Source: Caldilineaceae bacterium (GTDB lineage Bacteria > Chloroflexota > Anaerolineae > Caldilineales > Caldilineaceae). From it: a DNA stretch of 64,000 nucleotides. The notes under the pieces were generated by a model. The model made no database searches. It was not told the DNA's origin and was given only the letters and a program-made list of their open reading frames with translations. Numbering within the stretch: position 1 is the stretch's first letter; every line of letters starts with the position of its first letter. A program made the translations under genes and the position numbers. The stretch spans positions 1 to 64,000 of the forward strand of contig JAJEBF010000042.1 of NCBI GenBank assembly GCA_022824025.1, in the 5' to 3' direction. Shown one piece after another: positions 22,639 to 32,622 of this stretch.

Positions 22639-23163
22639 TCACCGGCTGTGCGCAAGGTGAATCTGCTGGCGCAACTCGCGGCGGGCCGTGCTCAGATTCT
22701 CCTTTATCTTGAAGAATACTGCCTCTGTGACCTCCATCTCCTGCGAGATCAACAACGCCTCCAGCGTCTCCACCACCCGCAGCACCTTGGCCTCCAGCAA
22801 CTCAACCGTCGTGGCATAGAGCGATTCAGGCAAAAAGTAGAGCAACACCACCAACCCCCACGCCGCGAACCCCAAGAACCTGTTCCCGCCCGAGCCCAGC
22901 TCCTCCCGCAACAGAAAAAGCGACACAATCCACAGGATGACTACCGCCGCCATCAGATCATAGCGCGTGATCGGCCTCGCCGCGGTGATGTCATGCACAC
23001 CGGGGGCCAACTGATCATACGTCTTCAGGCGCGCCAGCCACTCGTTGAACTGACGGCACTGCTTTCGATTGACCCGGTTCTGATCAAAGAGGGCCAGCTC
23101 CAGAGCCCTTTCCCGGCACTGGTCTGCCAACTCATAAAACTCTTTTCTCGTTAGTTCCGCCAT
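22639..23163 (-). CDS. Hypothetical membrane protein
   Basis: 174 residues. A charged helical N-terminal region (~1-60), two close TM helices (~68-87, YDLMAAVVILWIVSLFLL; ~93-112, LGFAAWGLVVLLYFLPESL), and a long C-terminal helix rich in Glu and Leu. No family recognised. It converges with the OLD-type gene. Confidence 0.5.
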   Translation of the reverse strand: MAELTRKEFYELADQCRERALELALFDQNRVNRKQCRQFNEWLARLKTYDQLAPGVHDITAARPITRYDLMAAVVILWIVSLFLLREELGSGGNRFLGFAAWGLVVLLYFLPESLYATTVELLEAKVLRVVETLEALLISQEMEVTEAVFFKIKENLSTARRELRQQIHLAHSR

Positions 23164-23266
23164 GGTTCAAATCGATATTGCTCGGGTCATGCCAGCGCCT
23201 GATCGAGCTGAAGCGAAATCAGCGCCGTCCTTCCCAAGTCACAACATCACTGCCTTCACGCCCCGG

Positions 23267-24316
23267 CTAATTGAGCCACATTGGCGCCAGCCATAACAGC
23301 CCAGCCAAAATGGCCCCATTGACAGCGTTGGCCACTGTGCCCATGCCCGCCTGCCGGGAAAACGGCCACACCCGTACCCGGGAAAACGCTCGCAAAAACA
23401 GAGGAAACGCGCCGAGCACGAGAATCGTCCACACCGGCACAGCGCCCGTCGCCATCAGCAGGATCAGCGCGATAAACCCTCCGATCGCGATGATTGCCGC
23501 AATGTCCAGACCCCGCTCAGGCCCGAACACCACTGCCAGCGTGCGCCGCCGCAGACGCCAGTCCCGGTGCCAGCTGTAGAAGCTGTAGGACTGATTTGCC
23601 AGCCAGGCGAATGTTGCCGGCGCCAGCGCAATCAAAAGGACAAGACGTGTGATGGCGCCAGTCAGCGCAAAGTATGTGGCCAGCAAAGGAATGATGCCCA
23701 GGCCCAACCAAAAGGCGATCTCGCCGACCCACCAGAATCTGCGGGCATAACGGACGGCCGGCCACAGCGATACACCGCACATCAGCGCGCTGATCAGCGT
23801 GAAAAACCAGATCGGCCAGCCAATAAAAAAGCCCATCCATAACGCCGCCAGAACGTATATCGTCCCTGATATCAGGCCAAGGCTGAGAAATGTCTCAGGC
23901 CGCAACAGCCTCTGCTGCATCCAATCAAAACCGTCGAATAGCGCCGTCGGCGAAGACCGACCAGAGACCCGACCGCTCCCCCCTGTGGCAATCTGTCCCT
24001 CGCTCCGCATGTGGCGCGCATAGTCCACATACGCGCCCAGATAGTTGCAGCACAGGGCCAGTGCGCCGAAACTGAACACCATCACGAGTGCCCACCAGAT
24101 GCTGATCGTCTCCACCTGCCAGCGCGCCGTCGCCGCCCCCCATAGGACCGGCGTGAGCAGCGCAGGAACGGCCCGCAGCCGCCCCATCTGAGCGGCTACC
24201 CTGAAGTAGCCGACTCCCCTTGGCCTGGTGTCTGCCCTATGTATCTGCGCAGCGTCCGCGCTGCGCCTGCGCGCTTCGGACGGAATTTGACTGACCATTT
24301 CGCTTCTCTGAACCAC
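23267..24316 (-). CDS. UbiA-family prenyltransferase (MenA-like)
   Basis: 349 residues with about eight TM helices. The first aspartate-rich region is CCNYLGAYVDYARH followed by the conserved ATGGSGRVSGRSSP, resembling the ND-Y-D...GxGR region of MenA. The second polar loop is SWHRDWRLRRRTLAVVFG. Such enzymes attach a polyprenyl chain to an aromatic acceptor, for example 1,4-dihydroxy-2-naphthoate. The first motif is less acidic than in MenA, so the acceptor is uncertain. Possible pathway partner of menG at 6129. Confidence 0.7.
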   Translation of the reverse strand: MVQRSEMVSQIPSEARRRSADAAQIHRADTRPRGVGYFRVAAQMGRLRAVPALLTPVLWGAATARWQVETISIWWALVMVFSFGALALCCNYLGAYVDYARHMRSEGQIATGGSGRVSGRSSPTALFDGFDWMQQRLLRPETFLSLGLISGTIYVLAALWMGFFIGWPIWFFTLISALMCGVSLWPAVRYARRFWWVGEIAFWLGLGIIPLLATYFALTGAITRLVLLIALAPATFAWLANQSYSFYSWHRDWRLRRRTLAVVFGPERGLDIAAIIAIGGFIALILLMATGAVPVWTILVLGAFPLFLRAFSRVRVWPFSRQAGMGTVANAVNGAILAGLLWLAPMWLN

Positions 24317-24683
24317 CGCATATTGGGGTCGCTACATTCTATCAGCTAAATCCGATATGCTCAACCGGGCAGGGAAACCGCACGATCCCGGTCCCGCAAT
24401 CTTCTCATCCCAACGGTGAAATGGCCCCAACGACTGTGACGAACGGGCCGCCAGCCAGCGCCGAACAAACCGCCCCAACCATTTCCCCAAAATACTGCGC
24501 CCGTCGCGCCGCGCCCAAGGCGATACCAGCCTGACCGCCCTTTTTCGCCTCCCTTCCCGTTGACCCTGAAACGCAGGCAATTCTACTCATCCCCTTGAAC
24601 GTCATGCCCCCTTCGAGGTCGCGCCAAGGATCCGGCGTTCTGGTCGCTCACCCCGGAATCAAGCCATCGGCCAGGGACCACGC
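24317..24683. other. Intergenic region without recognisable gene
   Basis: About 370 bp between the UbiA prenyltransferase and the GT39-like gene, both on the minus strand. Only short frames without coding character. It probably contains the promoter of the prenyltransferase gene, but I found no convincing pair of hexamers. Confidence 0.4.
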
Positions 24684-26531
24684 TCAGTCGTGGACACGCC
24701 ACAGCTCATACAAGGGCGTGCCGTCCAACTGCGCGTATACCTGCTCTCGCTCCAGGCGGCCATTTCTCTCCCTGACCATACGCTCGAAAGCCGCCCTCCG
24801 CCCCTGAAACACCTCGTTGCCCGGCGCGCGCAGAAGATAGACGTTGTCGACATTGTCCAGAAATAGCTCGAGCCGCTCGATGAACCCATCGTCCGGCTCC
24901 TGCAGCGAACCGTAGCCGAAAATCTCTATCGGCCTGACGCGCCCTTCACTCAGAAACCGGATGGGCGCCTCCATCCCCCAGTCAAGCGCAATCGGCGCGC
25001 CCATGCCCCCGTGCCGCAAGTCGAACGCGAGATGGTAGGAGGCATCGGAATGGTCAACCAACCCGCCGCTGCGCGTGAGCGCGCCGTGGTAACCCGCCGT
25101 TGCCCGCAAGTCGAGCAGAAAGACGGCGCAGACGACCAGAGCCAGGCCTGCATGCGCCGCGGCCCTCAGACCAAACGGCGGTCCTGACGCGTTGCCCGAG
25201 ATCAGCGCCCGCGGCCATTCCCAAAACAGCTTGCCGGCATTTCCTGTTCTCCTGGCGCCGACCGCGCCGCCAACCTCCCTCCCATCCGCCCCATCACCAC
25301 CCTCGAACGCCGCCCATCGCCACAGTTCGTGCAGCCCCACGCCCGTCACTGCAATCGCCAGGGGATGGAGCAAGGCATAATGTGTGACAAAGAGATCGCT
25401 GACAGTGAAGAAACTGGCGCCGAACGCTGCCGCCAGCAACAGGAGCGGGGGACCAACCACCCGGCGGCTGCCCCGGTGTAACAAGGCCGCGGCCGGCAGC
25501 CCCAGCGCCGCCGCGGGCGCCAGCGCGTTTCGCTCGATCGCGCCCAAATACCAGAGATGGTCGCCGCGCAAGGTCTGCAACAGCTGCTGCCAGCGCACCG
25601 TCGCATTCTCCCAAATGGCGGCGTTGTTCACGCCGTAGTAGCTGCTGCCCAGATTCTGCGTGATCGACGACAGTGTGCCCCCCGTCTTCACGTTGAACAG
25701 GATGAAGGGGATCAGAGGCGCCGCGAAGGCCAGGGCGGCTAACAGCGGCAGACCAGGAGAACGCCACTGAAACAGCCAGGCAAATCTTTCTCTTCCCAGT
25801 CCCCCTGGTTGCCGATGATCGCGCGCGCCGCTAACTTGGACAGTCCCGCCTCTCGCCCGTAAGCCCAGCCACCAGGCCATGCATAGCCCGCCGAACGGCA
25901 GGATAACCCAGGCCGCCAGCAATTTCGCATAGACGGCCAGCCCTGCGCAAAAGGCCGAGAGGATCAAGGCCCTGTCCTCTCCCAGCCGCAACCAGCGCAG
26001 ACCCTGCCAGATGCAGGCAAAGGTGAAAGGTATCGTTGCGTTCGTGACGAAGATTCCCTGCCGCTGCCAGAATACAAAACTGGGCGCCGCAGCCAGGAGG
26101 GCCAGGCAGGTAAGCGCCGCCGGGGCAATGGGGGCCACGGAGCTCTGCCTGCCAAAACACAGCGCCAGCCACTCTGAAACGGCCCGTTCCAACGCCAGCA
26201 GCCCAAGGACCGCCAGAGTCAGGGCCAACAAGCGCAAATTGGGAACACCAATACCCGTTGCCGCCAAAAACGGCAACGCCAGATATACGTTCAAGGCGCC
26301 AATGTAGTCCTGCGTCATCAAAGGAAGTTCCAGACCCAAAACCGATACGGTCGCGTCGCGAAAGGCGGTTATAGGCGCCCGGTGGAGCAGCTCCATCGCA
26401 TTGACACCCGCCTCTTTGGCTTCGTCGTAGTGGAGGCCGGGCAACCCCAGCTGATAGGCCGCCAGAAAAAGAAAGAGGCTGATCGTTGCGATCAGCCAGC
26501 CGGGCCGCGCCATGTTTTGCCACCGGGTCAT
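24684..26531 (-). CDS. Glycosyltransferase family 39-like integral membrane protein
   Basis: 615 residues with ten or more hydrophobic segments. The N-terminal loop contains LPGLHYDEAKEAG, the acidic pair expected in the first periplasmic loop of GT39/ArnT-type transferases that use polyprenyl-linked sugars. The C-terminal ~170 residues form a soluble domain on the outer side. The start overlaps the end of the FecR-like gene by 4 bp. The sugar donor and acceptor are unknown. Confidence 0.7.
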   Translation of the reverse strand: MTRWQNMARPGWLIATISLFLFLAAYQLGLPGLHYDEAKEAGVNAMELLHRAPITAFRDATVSVLGLELPLMTQDYIGALNVYLALPFLAATGIGVPNLRLLALTLAVLGLLALERAVSEWLALCFGRQSSVAPIAPAALTCLALLAAAPSFVFWQRQGIFVTNATIPFTFACIWQGLRWLRLGEDRALILSAFCAGLAVYAKLLAAWVILPFGGLCMAWWLGLRARGGTVQVSGARDHRQPGGLGRERFAWLFQWRSPGLPLLAALAFAAPLIPFILFNVKTGGTLSSITQNLGSSYYGVNNAAIWENATVRWQQLLQTLRGDHLWYLGAIERNALAPAAALGLPAAALLHRGSRRVVGPPLLLLAAAFGASFFTVSDLFVTHYALLHPLAIAVTGVGLHELWRWAAFEGGDGADGREVGGAVGARRTGNAGKLFWEWPRALISGNASGPPFGLRAAAHAGLALVVCAVFLLDLRATAGYHGALTRSGGLVDHSDASYHLAFDLRHGGMGAPIALDWGMEAPIRFLSEGRVRPIEIFGYGSLQEPDDGFIERLELFLDNVDNVYLLRAPGNEVFQGRRAAFERMVRERNGRLEREQVYAQLDGTPLYELWRVHD

Positions 26532-27820
26532 TCGACGACAAGCTCCAATTCACTCGCAAACGTTTCGTAGTTCCAGCCGCTGGCATAGAGCCGGATACTG
26601 TCGATGTGCGCCGGCCGCGTCGCCTCCAACTCCTCCATCAGATTCCCCGATTCATAGCTGTGCCACGTGAATAGCGGGACCTGCATGCCGCCGAACAGGG
26701 GATATTCCGGTCGTGGATCCATGTTATAGAAGCCATAGCCCCACCTCACTTCCTTCCCATGAATGTCCGTGAACGTAAGCTCGACGCGTAAGGGGAATTC
26801 AGAGCTCAACTCGCCGGCCCCCGGCAAAGTCTGCCAATCCAGATTGACATCCAACTTGACGATCAGCGAATCGTAACTATGTACATCCTGGTCGACAACC
26901 TGCCGTATCCCAATTTCCGTGTGGACCTGGTTTGGGCCCCGGAAGAAGAAACGGGCCACCTGACGGCCGTCCTTCTCGATGAACTCGACCGTGCCCGGCG
27001 TAACGTGCGGCGGCGTATAGCTTTCCCACTCCTCCTCCAATGGCCCGGTGAACCCACTGTCCCGCAGGAGATTGTGGACCGCTGGAACAGCCGGCAATAT
27101 CGTCCCGTCCGCCTGAATCCACGTGCGCAGTCCTGGTTCGATCTCAACCGGCTCCTGCCCCTGCTGCGCGAGCCTGGCAATGCCCTGCTTCACCACAACC
27201 TCGCTGCTGTCGGCGTCAACGAAGAATGCGTAGTTTCCTTCCTCAAGCTGGGCCTCGCCCTGAGGCGTCTCGATCTGAACCTCTACCTTCCGGTCCAACG
27301 CGCTTCGAGTGAAAAGACGTACCTGACCCTCTTGCAGACGGATGCGTAGCCGGTATGGCCGGTCGCTGCCGGCAAAATAGGGCCGCCTGCTCCTTACTAT
27401 CTCAAGCGACGTGTTGGGGTAAAGCAGTATTGTTCCCATCAAATCGTCGCTCTGTCCACCCGCCGGCAGCCCCAACACGCCCTGCGTAGCCGTTCCTGTT
27501 GTTTGCAGCCGGCTTCCCTCGCCTATCCCTTCCCTGCTGTCAGTCAGCGCAATCGGCTGGTCGGAACGCGGTGGGTAGAGAAGAACTGTGCCGACCGTCG
27601 TTTCAAATTGGAGAGATTGCCTTACCGCAGCCGAATGGTAGAGCCGCAGAACCGCCAAGGGGATGCCCGCAAGCAGCACGACGAATATGGCGAATGAGAA
27701 CAATAGAATGATCCACGCAGCGCGTTCCGGGCGCTCGCGCCACCGCGGCATAGGCTGTGAATGAACGGTCGAAGACTCGTCAACTGTCGCGCTTGACGAT
27801 ACCGACGGTTCCGCCGTCAT
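26528..27820 (-). CDS. Membrane-anchored FecR-like protein with C-terminal beta domain
   Basis: 430 residues. One TM helix near the N-terminus (~33-57, AWIILLFSFAIFVVLLAGIPLAVL), then a mostly beta region resembling FecR (~65-245), with EGSRLQTTGTATQGVL, TSLEIV, GQVRLF and VEIQTPQGEAQLEEG-like strands. The remaining ~180 residues look like a carbohydrate-binding-type jelly roll (DSGFTGPLEEEWESY...IDSIRLYASGWNYE). No sigma or anti-sigma partner is adjacent, so a structural or envelope role is as likely as signalling. It lies 2 bp after the TPR gene. Confidence 0.6.
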   Translation of the reverse strand: MTAEPSVSSSATVDESSTVHSQPMPRWRERPERAAWIILLFSFAIFVVLLAGIPLAVLRLYHSAAVRQSLQFETTVGTVLLYPPRSDQPIALTDSREGIGEGSRLQTTGTATQGVLGLPAGGQSDDLMGTILLYPNTSLEIVRSRRPYFAGSDRPYRLRIRLQEGQVRLFTRSALDRKVEVQIETPQGEAQLEEGNYAFFVDADSSEVVVKQGIARLAQQGQEPVEIEPGLRTWIQADGTILPAVPAVHNLLRDSGFTGPLEEEWESYTPPHVTPGTVEFIEKDGRQVARFFFRGPNQVHTEIGIRQVVDQDVHSYDSLIVKLDVNLDWQTLPGAGELSSEFPLRVELTFTDIHGKEVRWGYGFYNMDPRPEYPLFGGMQVPLFTWHSYESGNLMEELEATRPAHIDSIRLYASGWNYETFASELELVVE

Positions 27821-27822
27821 GG

Positions 27823-28455
27823 TTACGATTCCTCTCCCAGTCCAGAGGGACGATGCCCGTTTCCCGCAGGATTCGCGCTGGAACGGTCCTGCTGCGAGCG
27901 CTTCAGTCTCTTCTCACGCTCAATCTCCACGATCTGGTCACTCAGCCTTTCCATCCAGAAACGGGCGTCTCTGTCCTCCGGGTTCACCTCCAGCGCCCGT
28001 TGAAACATGGCCGACGATCGGCTCAGGTTTCCCTGTTGCTTGTAAATCAGTCCCAAGTGATAGTGTACGTTTGGCGTGCTGGGATCCAGACCGAGCGCCC
28101 TTTCGTAGGCGGCAATCGCCCTTGCCTGGTGTTTCGGGCCCGAGGTCTCCAGGCGGCCCAGATACGCGGCCGCCAGATTGGTCCACAGCAGCACATTGTC
28201 GGGCGAGACTTCCACCGCCCGTTTCAATATCCTAACCGCCTTCGACCATTTTCTCTGCAATATCAGCGCCCCGCCCATATTGATCGCGATATCCGGGTCA
28301 TCCGGCAGATCTGCCTGCAATGGCTCAAGCACGGCGATCGCCTCGCCGGGCCGGTTTGCCCGCAAAAGCCGGGCGCTTTCATTCAGTACGGTACGATAGT
28401 CGGCCCCATTGCCGCCATTCCCATTTCGACCCTGATTCTGCTCGTGTTCGGTCAT
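27823..28455 (-). CDS. TPR-repeat protein
   Basis: 210 residues with about four tetratricopeptide repeats (~40-175). Recognisable cores are RPGEAIAVLEPLQADLPDDPDIAINMGGAL, KWSKAVRILKRAVEVSPDNVLLWTNLAAAYL, and NVHYHLGLIYKQQGNLSRSSAMFQRALEVNPED. No signal peptide. Probably a scaffold in the same cluster as the HEAT and FecR-like proteins. Confidence 0.75.
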   Translation of the reverse strand: MTEHEQNQGRNGNGGNGADYRTVLNESARLLRANRPGEAIAVLEPLQADLPDDPDIAINMGGALILQRKWSKAVRILKRAVEVSPDNVLLWTNLAAAYLGRLETSGPKHQARAIAAYERALGLDPSTPNVHYHLGLIYKQQGNLSRSSAMFQRALEVNPEDRDARFWMERLSDQIVEIEREKRLKRSQQDRSSANPAGNGHRPSGLGEES

Positions 28456-28525
28456 CAGTATCCGCGTTCTCTCAGTTGGAAAGTTCTTGCCGGACCAGTT
28501 TCCGGCAGGCGCGTTTCAAGCGGAC

Positions 28526-28888
28526 TCAATTCGCCTGTTCAGGCGCCCGCCCATGCTCGTCAACGTCTTCGTCCAGATTGTGAAACACCTCGTACTCGTC
28601 TAGCGTGGGCGCGAAAAATTCTACAACAAATTCATTGGGCAAACCCATCGGCAAGACCAGTTCACTCAAAAGCGCGCGCACAAACAACCTCCTTCGTTCC
28701 GGCTCGATCTGCTGGGGACCCATTTCCCACAACAAGATCGTGCCATACGTGCCCTCCCCTGTGTAATGAAGATCGAGTTTGCCGATCGTAAGAGGCTCAC
28801 CCTCGTCGTCTGTTTGGGCCAGGTCAAAGAGCGCGTACTGTTCAGAGCTGTGCGTACGTACCAGGCGCTTGAGCTTCAGATTCACCAT
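28526..28888 (-). CDS. Hypothetical protein
   Basis: About 120 residues from the ATG at 28888, overlapping the end of the HEAT-repeat gene by 7 bp. Soluble and acidic, with LHYTGEGTYGTILLWEM in the middle and a very acidic tail (LDEYEVFHNLDEDVDE). No family recognised. The overlap suggests co-translation with the HEAT protein. Confidence 0.55.
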   Translation of the reverse strand: MVNLKLKRLVRTHSSEQYALFDLAQTDDEGEPLTIGKLDLHYTGEGTYGTILLWEMGPQQIEPERRRLFVRALLSELVLPMGLPNEFVVEFFAPTLDEYEVFHNLDEDVDEHGRAPEQAN

Positions 28889-29934
28889 GCCTCCCAATCG
28901 TCAGGCTCATCTTCCCAGCTCTCCTGCGTCTCATCGAACAGAGGAATCGCTTCCGCGTCCCCGTAAAATAGAGCCTCCTCCAGGGCGGTCGCCGCCGCTT
29001 GCGCTTCGTCGGCGTCTTCACTCTCGCTCATGGCGTTGAGCATCTCTCTGGCCTGCCGCCCGCCCACGCGTCCCAAGGCAAATATCGCAGCCATCCGCAC
29101 TGTTTTGCTTTCATCGCCAAGCAAGTCGATCAAATCTCTGAGCGCGTCTCTCGCCTCCAATTCGCCGCAGGCACGCGCCGCGGCCGCTCTCATCTCCGGT
29201 TCGGGGCTGGCCAGTTCGGCCTGCGCCGTCGAACGCCAGCGCACGTCCGCGCTGCGACCCATCGCGCGTAGAGCCGCCACCCGCAACTCGTCATAGGGCG
29301 AAAAGTAACAGTCTTCGATCAGATCGCGAATGCCGGTCTCGCCCGAAAAGGCGATGCTTTCCAGGGCCCTGGCCTGAACCGTGAGCGGCTCCATTTCCGC
29401 ATGCAATACTGCCAGCAACGCGTCCTCGGCCCGCATCGCCAACGCCGGCGAGAGTTCATCCAACTCTCCCGCGAGCACAAACGCGCCCAAGGCTCCCGCT
29501 GCTTCAGCACGAACCGCCTCGTGATGATCGTTGTTCAAGGTATGAATAAGGGGGCCGACAAGATCCGCTTCTCGATCCTCCCACAATCCCCGAATTGCCA
29601 GAATGCGCACATCCGGCAAGGAGTCGTTCAGGGCCAGACGCAACAGCCGGCCCAACTGCACCTGCAGATTCGTGAAACTCTCTTCCACCAGTGTCTGCAC
29701 AACATGCAGCCTGCGGGCGTCACTGATCCTGCCCCACGTCTCCTGCAGGCGCCTCATATCGGCCAGACTCAGATCGGACAGAGCGAGCAGCTCCTGCGTG
29801 CGCGGCAAATCACCCTCGTCCTTTAACTGGGTCAACAGGACCTCAACCGGCAGAGGTGCGCTTTCACCGTTCTGAGCGTCGTCTTCATTTGCGACACGAT
29901 TCGTCACTTGCCGCCTCGCGTTCATTGTATTCAA
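28882..29934 (-). CDS. HEAT-repeat protein
   Basis: 350 residues of alpha-helical repeats, for example LPDVRILAIRGLWEDREADLVGPLI, HEAVRAEAAGALGAF, and KTVRMAAIFALGRVGGRQAREMLN. The scaffold fits PBS-lyase-like HEAT repeats used for protein binding. The C-terminus is acidic with several Trp. It heads a tight block with the small acidic protein, TPR and FecR-like genes. Confidence 0.8.
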   Translation of the reverse strand: MNTMNARRQVTNRVANEDDAQNGESAPLPVEVLLTQLKDEGDLPRTQELLALSDLSLADMRRLQETWGRISDARRLHVVQTLVEESFTNLQVQLGRLLRLALNDSLPDVRILAIRGLWEDREADLVGPLIHTLNNDHHEAVRAEAAGALGAFVLAGELDELSPALAMRAEDALLAVLHAEMEPLTVQARALESIAFSGETGIRDLIEDCYFSPYDELRVAALRAMGRSADVRWRSTAQAELASPEPEMRAAAARACGELEARDALRDLIDLLGDESKTVRMAAIFALGRVGGRQAREMLNAMSESEDADEAQAAATALEEALFYGDAEAIPLFDETQESWEDEPDDWEAW

Positions 29935-30040
29935 TGCGCCAGGATCCGGGTTAATTCAGCAGCCTGGTTTGGTGGGTGAAACTGCGACCTTCGCCCCGTG
30001 GGCCCCAGAATAGGCCGATGCGACTTGGCCCGGACCTAAT

Positions 30041-31039
30041 CTACCCGGTTGGAGTTGGAATCGGAGTTTCGATGGCAACCGGGGTTGCCGTCGGCGTTGG
30101 CGTGATCTGAAGCAGACCAGGCAACACGATCTGATCGCCAATCTGCAATGTGGTTGTATCCTGCCGGGACAGGTTATTCGCAGCCAGCAACTCTTCTTGA
30201 GAAATGCCGAACCGATTTGCGATTCCGACAATCGTATCACCCGCCCTGATCGTGTAGACCAGCCACCCAGGGGTAGGAGAGGCCGTCGCGGTTGCAGTCT
30301 CAGTCGCAACTGCTGTAGCCGTCGGCGTCTCCGCGGGAGGCGGCGTCGCCGTGTTAGTCTCCGTGGGAGCGGATTCGAAGGTCGCCGCCTCGGTTGCCGT
30401 CGCCTCTAACGTTGGAACCGCAGTCGCTGTCAGAGCCAGCGTTGCCGCGGAACCGTCGCCTGCTGTGCCCATCGCCTCCGCGGTCGCGGTCGGTGTCATG
30501 TCCGCAATCACCGCCGGCGCCCCGTCAGAACCGGCGCCCTCCTCCGACTGACCTGGTCCGCTCTGAACCACCGCCGGCGCCAGGCTCTCTCGCGCAAGCC
30601 TCACAGTTGGTTCACTGTCTGAAGCAACCGGCGTTATGACGAAATTCTGCAGGATTGGCAAATTTTCATTCTCCTGCAAAATCGACGGCATTCCCCGGGC
30701 GACAAGCGCAATGGCCAAGATCCCGACGAGCAACGCCGGTACCCCAACCGTGAGTAGCCGCGATGGCGCCGCGTGCAGGTTGCGCCCGCAATGGGGGCAA
30801 ATCACATGGTCGGTCGTCGCGTGCTTGCCGCAACGAAGACAGCGTGCCCTGGTTACACGCGGCGTCAACCGCGTGCCGCACTCCGCGCAAACAGTCTGGC
30901 TGGGCAAAACCGCGGCATAGCAGGACGGACAGCGCTTTGCCCCCCAGGAAGGGACCTGAACACCGCCGCGGCTTTCATCCTGGGACGGTCCGGGGCTATC
31001 GGCGCCGGCTTCCGAAATGTTTGAACTGTCTGATGACAT
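30041..31039 (-). CDS. Zinc-ribbon, TM-anchored LysM protein
   Basis: 332 residues. The N-terminal cytoplasmic part has two zinc-ribbon pairs (CPSCYA...CAECGT; CLRCGK...CPHCGR, ~38-85), followed by a TM helix (~94-114). A long Thr/Ala/Glu-rich linker (~150-260) leads to a LysM domain (~262-308, YTIRAGDTIVGIANRFGISQEELLAANNL). The layout suggests a cytoplasmic metal site joined to extracellular peptidoglycan binding. The stop is followed by the HEAT gene; rseP lies 50 bp downstream of its start. Confidence 0.75.
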   Translation of the reverse strand: MSSDSSNISEAGADSPGPSQDESRGGVQVPSWGAKRCPSCYAAVLPSQTVCAECGTRLTPRVTRARCLRCGKHATTDHVICPHCGRNLHAAPSRLLTVGVPALLVGILAIALVARGMPSILQENENLPILQNFVITPVASDSEPTVRLARESLAPAVVQSGPGQSEEGAGSDGAPAVIADMTPTATAEAMGTAGDGSAATLALTATAVPTLEATATEAATFESAPTETNTATPPPAETPTATAVATETATATASPTPGWLVYTIRAGDTIVGIANRFGISQEELLAANNLSRQDTTTLQIGDQIVLPGLLQITPTPTATPVAIETPIPTPTG

Positions 31040-31089
31040 AGTCGGGGAATCGGCCTCCCGGCCAGGCAGCCGTGGTTACACGTGCGCCG

Positions 31090-32454
31090 TCACGGGCCCA
31101 ACAGTTGGGACCAGTCGATGCCTTGCGGGCCAGAGCGAATATCATTTATCGTGATCACCACCATCAGCCCCAACAGCAAGACAAATCCGACGAGGTGAAT
31201 CACTCCTTCCTTTTCCGGTGCAATCCGACGCCCCCGCAACAATTCGACAAAGATAAACAGCAGCCGTCCCCCATCCAATGCCGGAATCGGCAACAGATTC
31301 GCGATGGCCAGCCCCGCGCTGATGATGGCAGCCAACTGCCACACAGGGAACCAGAGTCCTGTGTCAGCCGTTGCGCTAACCGCGCCGCCCACCAACTGGG
31401 CAATTCCAACCGGTCCGGACAGGGCGGCATCCTGGGGCGCCAACTGCCCGGAGATGAGCATGACCGGCAGCGAGATCACAGCCTGCACATAGTCGACAAT
31501 TCCCACGATGCCTTGCCAGATGCTACTGAAAAAGGGCAGGGTCACCAACATCAGATTCGCGCTGATTCCGACGCCTATCGCCCCCTGTCCGGGCGGAGGA
31601 TCCTGTCGCGCCAACACATCGCGGCTGTAGAGCGCATCCTCCCGCAGCATCGTAACAGAAACTGTTTCTCCCAAATGCGAACGGACAATTTCGCCCAAGC
31701 TGCGGTCGGCTGTTACAACCTCGCCGTTGACGGCATAGAAGATGTCTCCGGGCAACAATCCCGCCTTCTCGGCAGGGCTGCCCGGCGCGACTTGTGTGAC
31801 CTGCGTATGCAGGGCTGGCTGAGCGCCCACTTTTTCCAGGAGGTCCTTCAGCTCGTCCCGGGTGGCAAAGGGAACCTGCAGCTTGTGCAGGACATCCCCC
31901 CGCAAGACTGCGAGAGTGCCGGCTTCTTCCGAAGTTATCGGCGTACGCCGCTTCGGCTGTAACAGTTCTCCGCTGCCCACATCAATGTATACTGGCTGAC
32001 CGTTAAACCGGATCAGCGTATCATTTGGCTCAAGAGCAACGCCCATCAACTGTGTGCCGGGCGCCACTTCGTTTAGTTGCGGGTGGGCGGCGCCGGCCGG
32101 AAAACCGGAGAACACACTGGCAATGGAAAACCCGACCGCCAGCAATAGGTTCATTGCCGGGCCGGCCAGGAGCGTGAGCACGCGGCCCCGCTTTCGAGCA
32201 GCGTTAAAGGAGCCGGGACGTGAGTCGGCCATGTCCTCACCCTTCATGCGCACGAATGCGCCGAAAGGAATCGCATTAATCGTAAATACTGTCCCGTCGT
32301 ATGTGAATAGTTTGATCAGGCGGGGAGGAAATCCAAAGACACCGAACTCTTCAACTTCTATCCCGTTTCGCCGTGCCACCAGGTAGTGACCCAGCTCATG
32401 AAAGAATATAAGCAGGCCCAGTAACAGAAAAAAAGAAACAATTGTCAGAAACAT
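31090..32454 (-). CDS. rseP: RIP metalloprotease RseP (site-2 protease, M50)
   Basis: 454 residues from the ATG at 32454; an earlier start at 32478 would put eight residues before the TM helix. The first TM contains FFHELGHYL (HExxH zinc site). The last TM region has LLPIPALDGGRLLFIF, the LDG third ligand. A PDZ domain (~225-300, APGSPAEKAGLLPGDIFYAVNG) and a degenerate second PDZ-like stretch lie between. It cleaves transmembrane anti-sigma factors within the membrane. No sigma/anti-sigma pair is visible here; the FecR-like and LysM proteins are the nearest single-TM candidates, as speculation. Confidence 0.9.
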   Translation of the reverse strand: MFLTIVSFFLLLGLLIFFHELGHYLVARRNGIEVEEFGVFGFPPRLIKLFTYDGTVFTINAIPFGAFVRMKGEDMADSRPGSFNAARKRGRVLTLLAGPAMNLLLAVGFSIASVFSGFPAGAAHPQLNEVAPGTQLMGVALEPNDTLIRFNGQPVYIDVGSGELLQPKRRTPITSEEAGTLAVLRGDVLHKLQVPFATRDELKDLLEKVGAQPALHTQVTQVAPGSPAEKAGLLPGDIFYAVNGEVVTADRSLGEIVRSHLGETVSVTMLREDALYSRDVLARQDPPPGQGAIGVGISANLMLVTLPFFSSIWQGIVGIVDYVQAVISLPVMLISGQLAPQDAALSGPVGIAQLVGGAVSATADTGLWFPVWQLAAIISAGLAIANLLPIPALDGGRLLFIFVELLRGRRIAPEKEGVIHLVGFVLLLGLMVVITINDIRSGPQGIDWSQLLGP

Positions 32455-32622
32455 CCGCGCCCTTATTCCGACGCCCAATCAAAGGGCGTCCTCCACTTAC
32501 ATTCCCAATTCTTCACTTTGACCCCGCCAGACGAATGCCCACTGCATTCCAACGTCCACCGGGCAACGCCGCCTCAGGATAAAGCAGCCGCCAACCTATT
32601 GTGACATTCTTTGCAACCGTCA

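Noticed and set aside
31072..31962. Plus-strand frame opposite rseP
   Set aside because: Shadow of rseP, which has HExxH, PDZ and LDG motifs.
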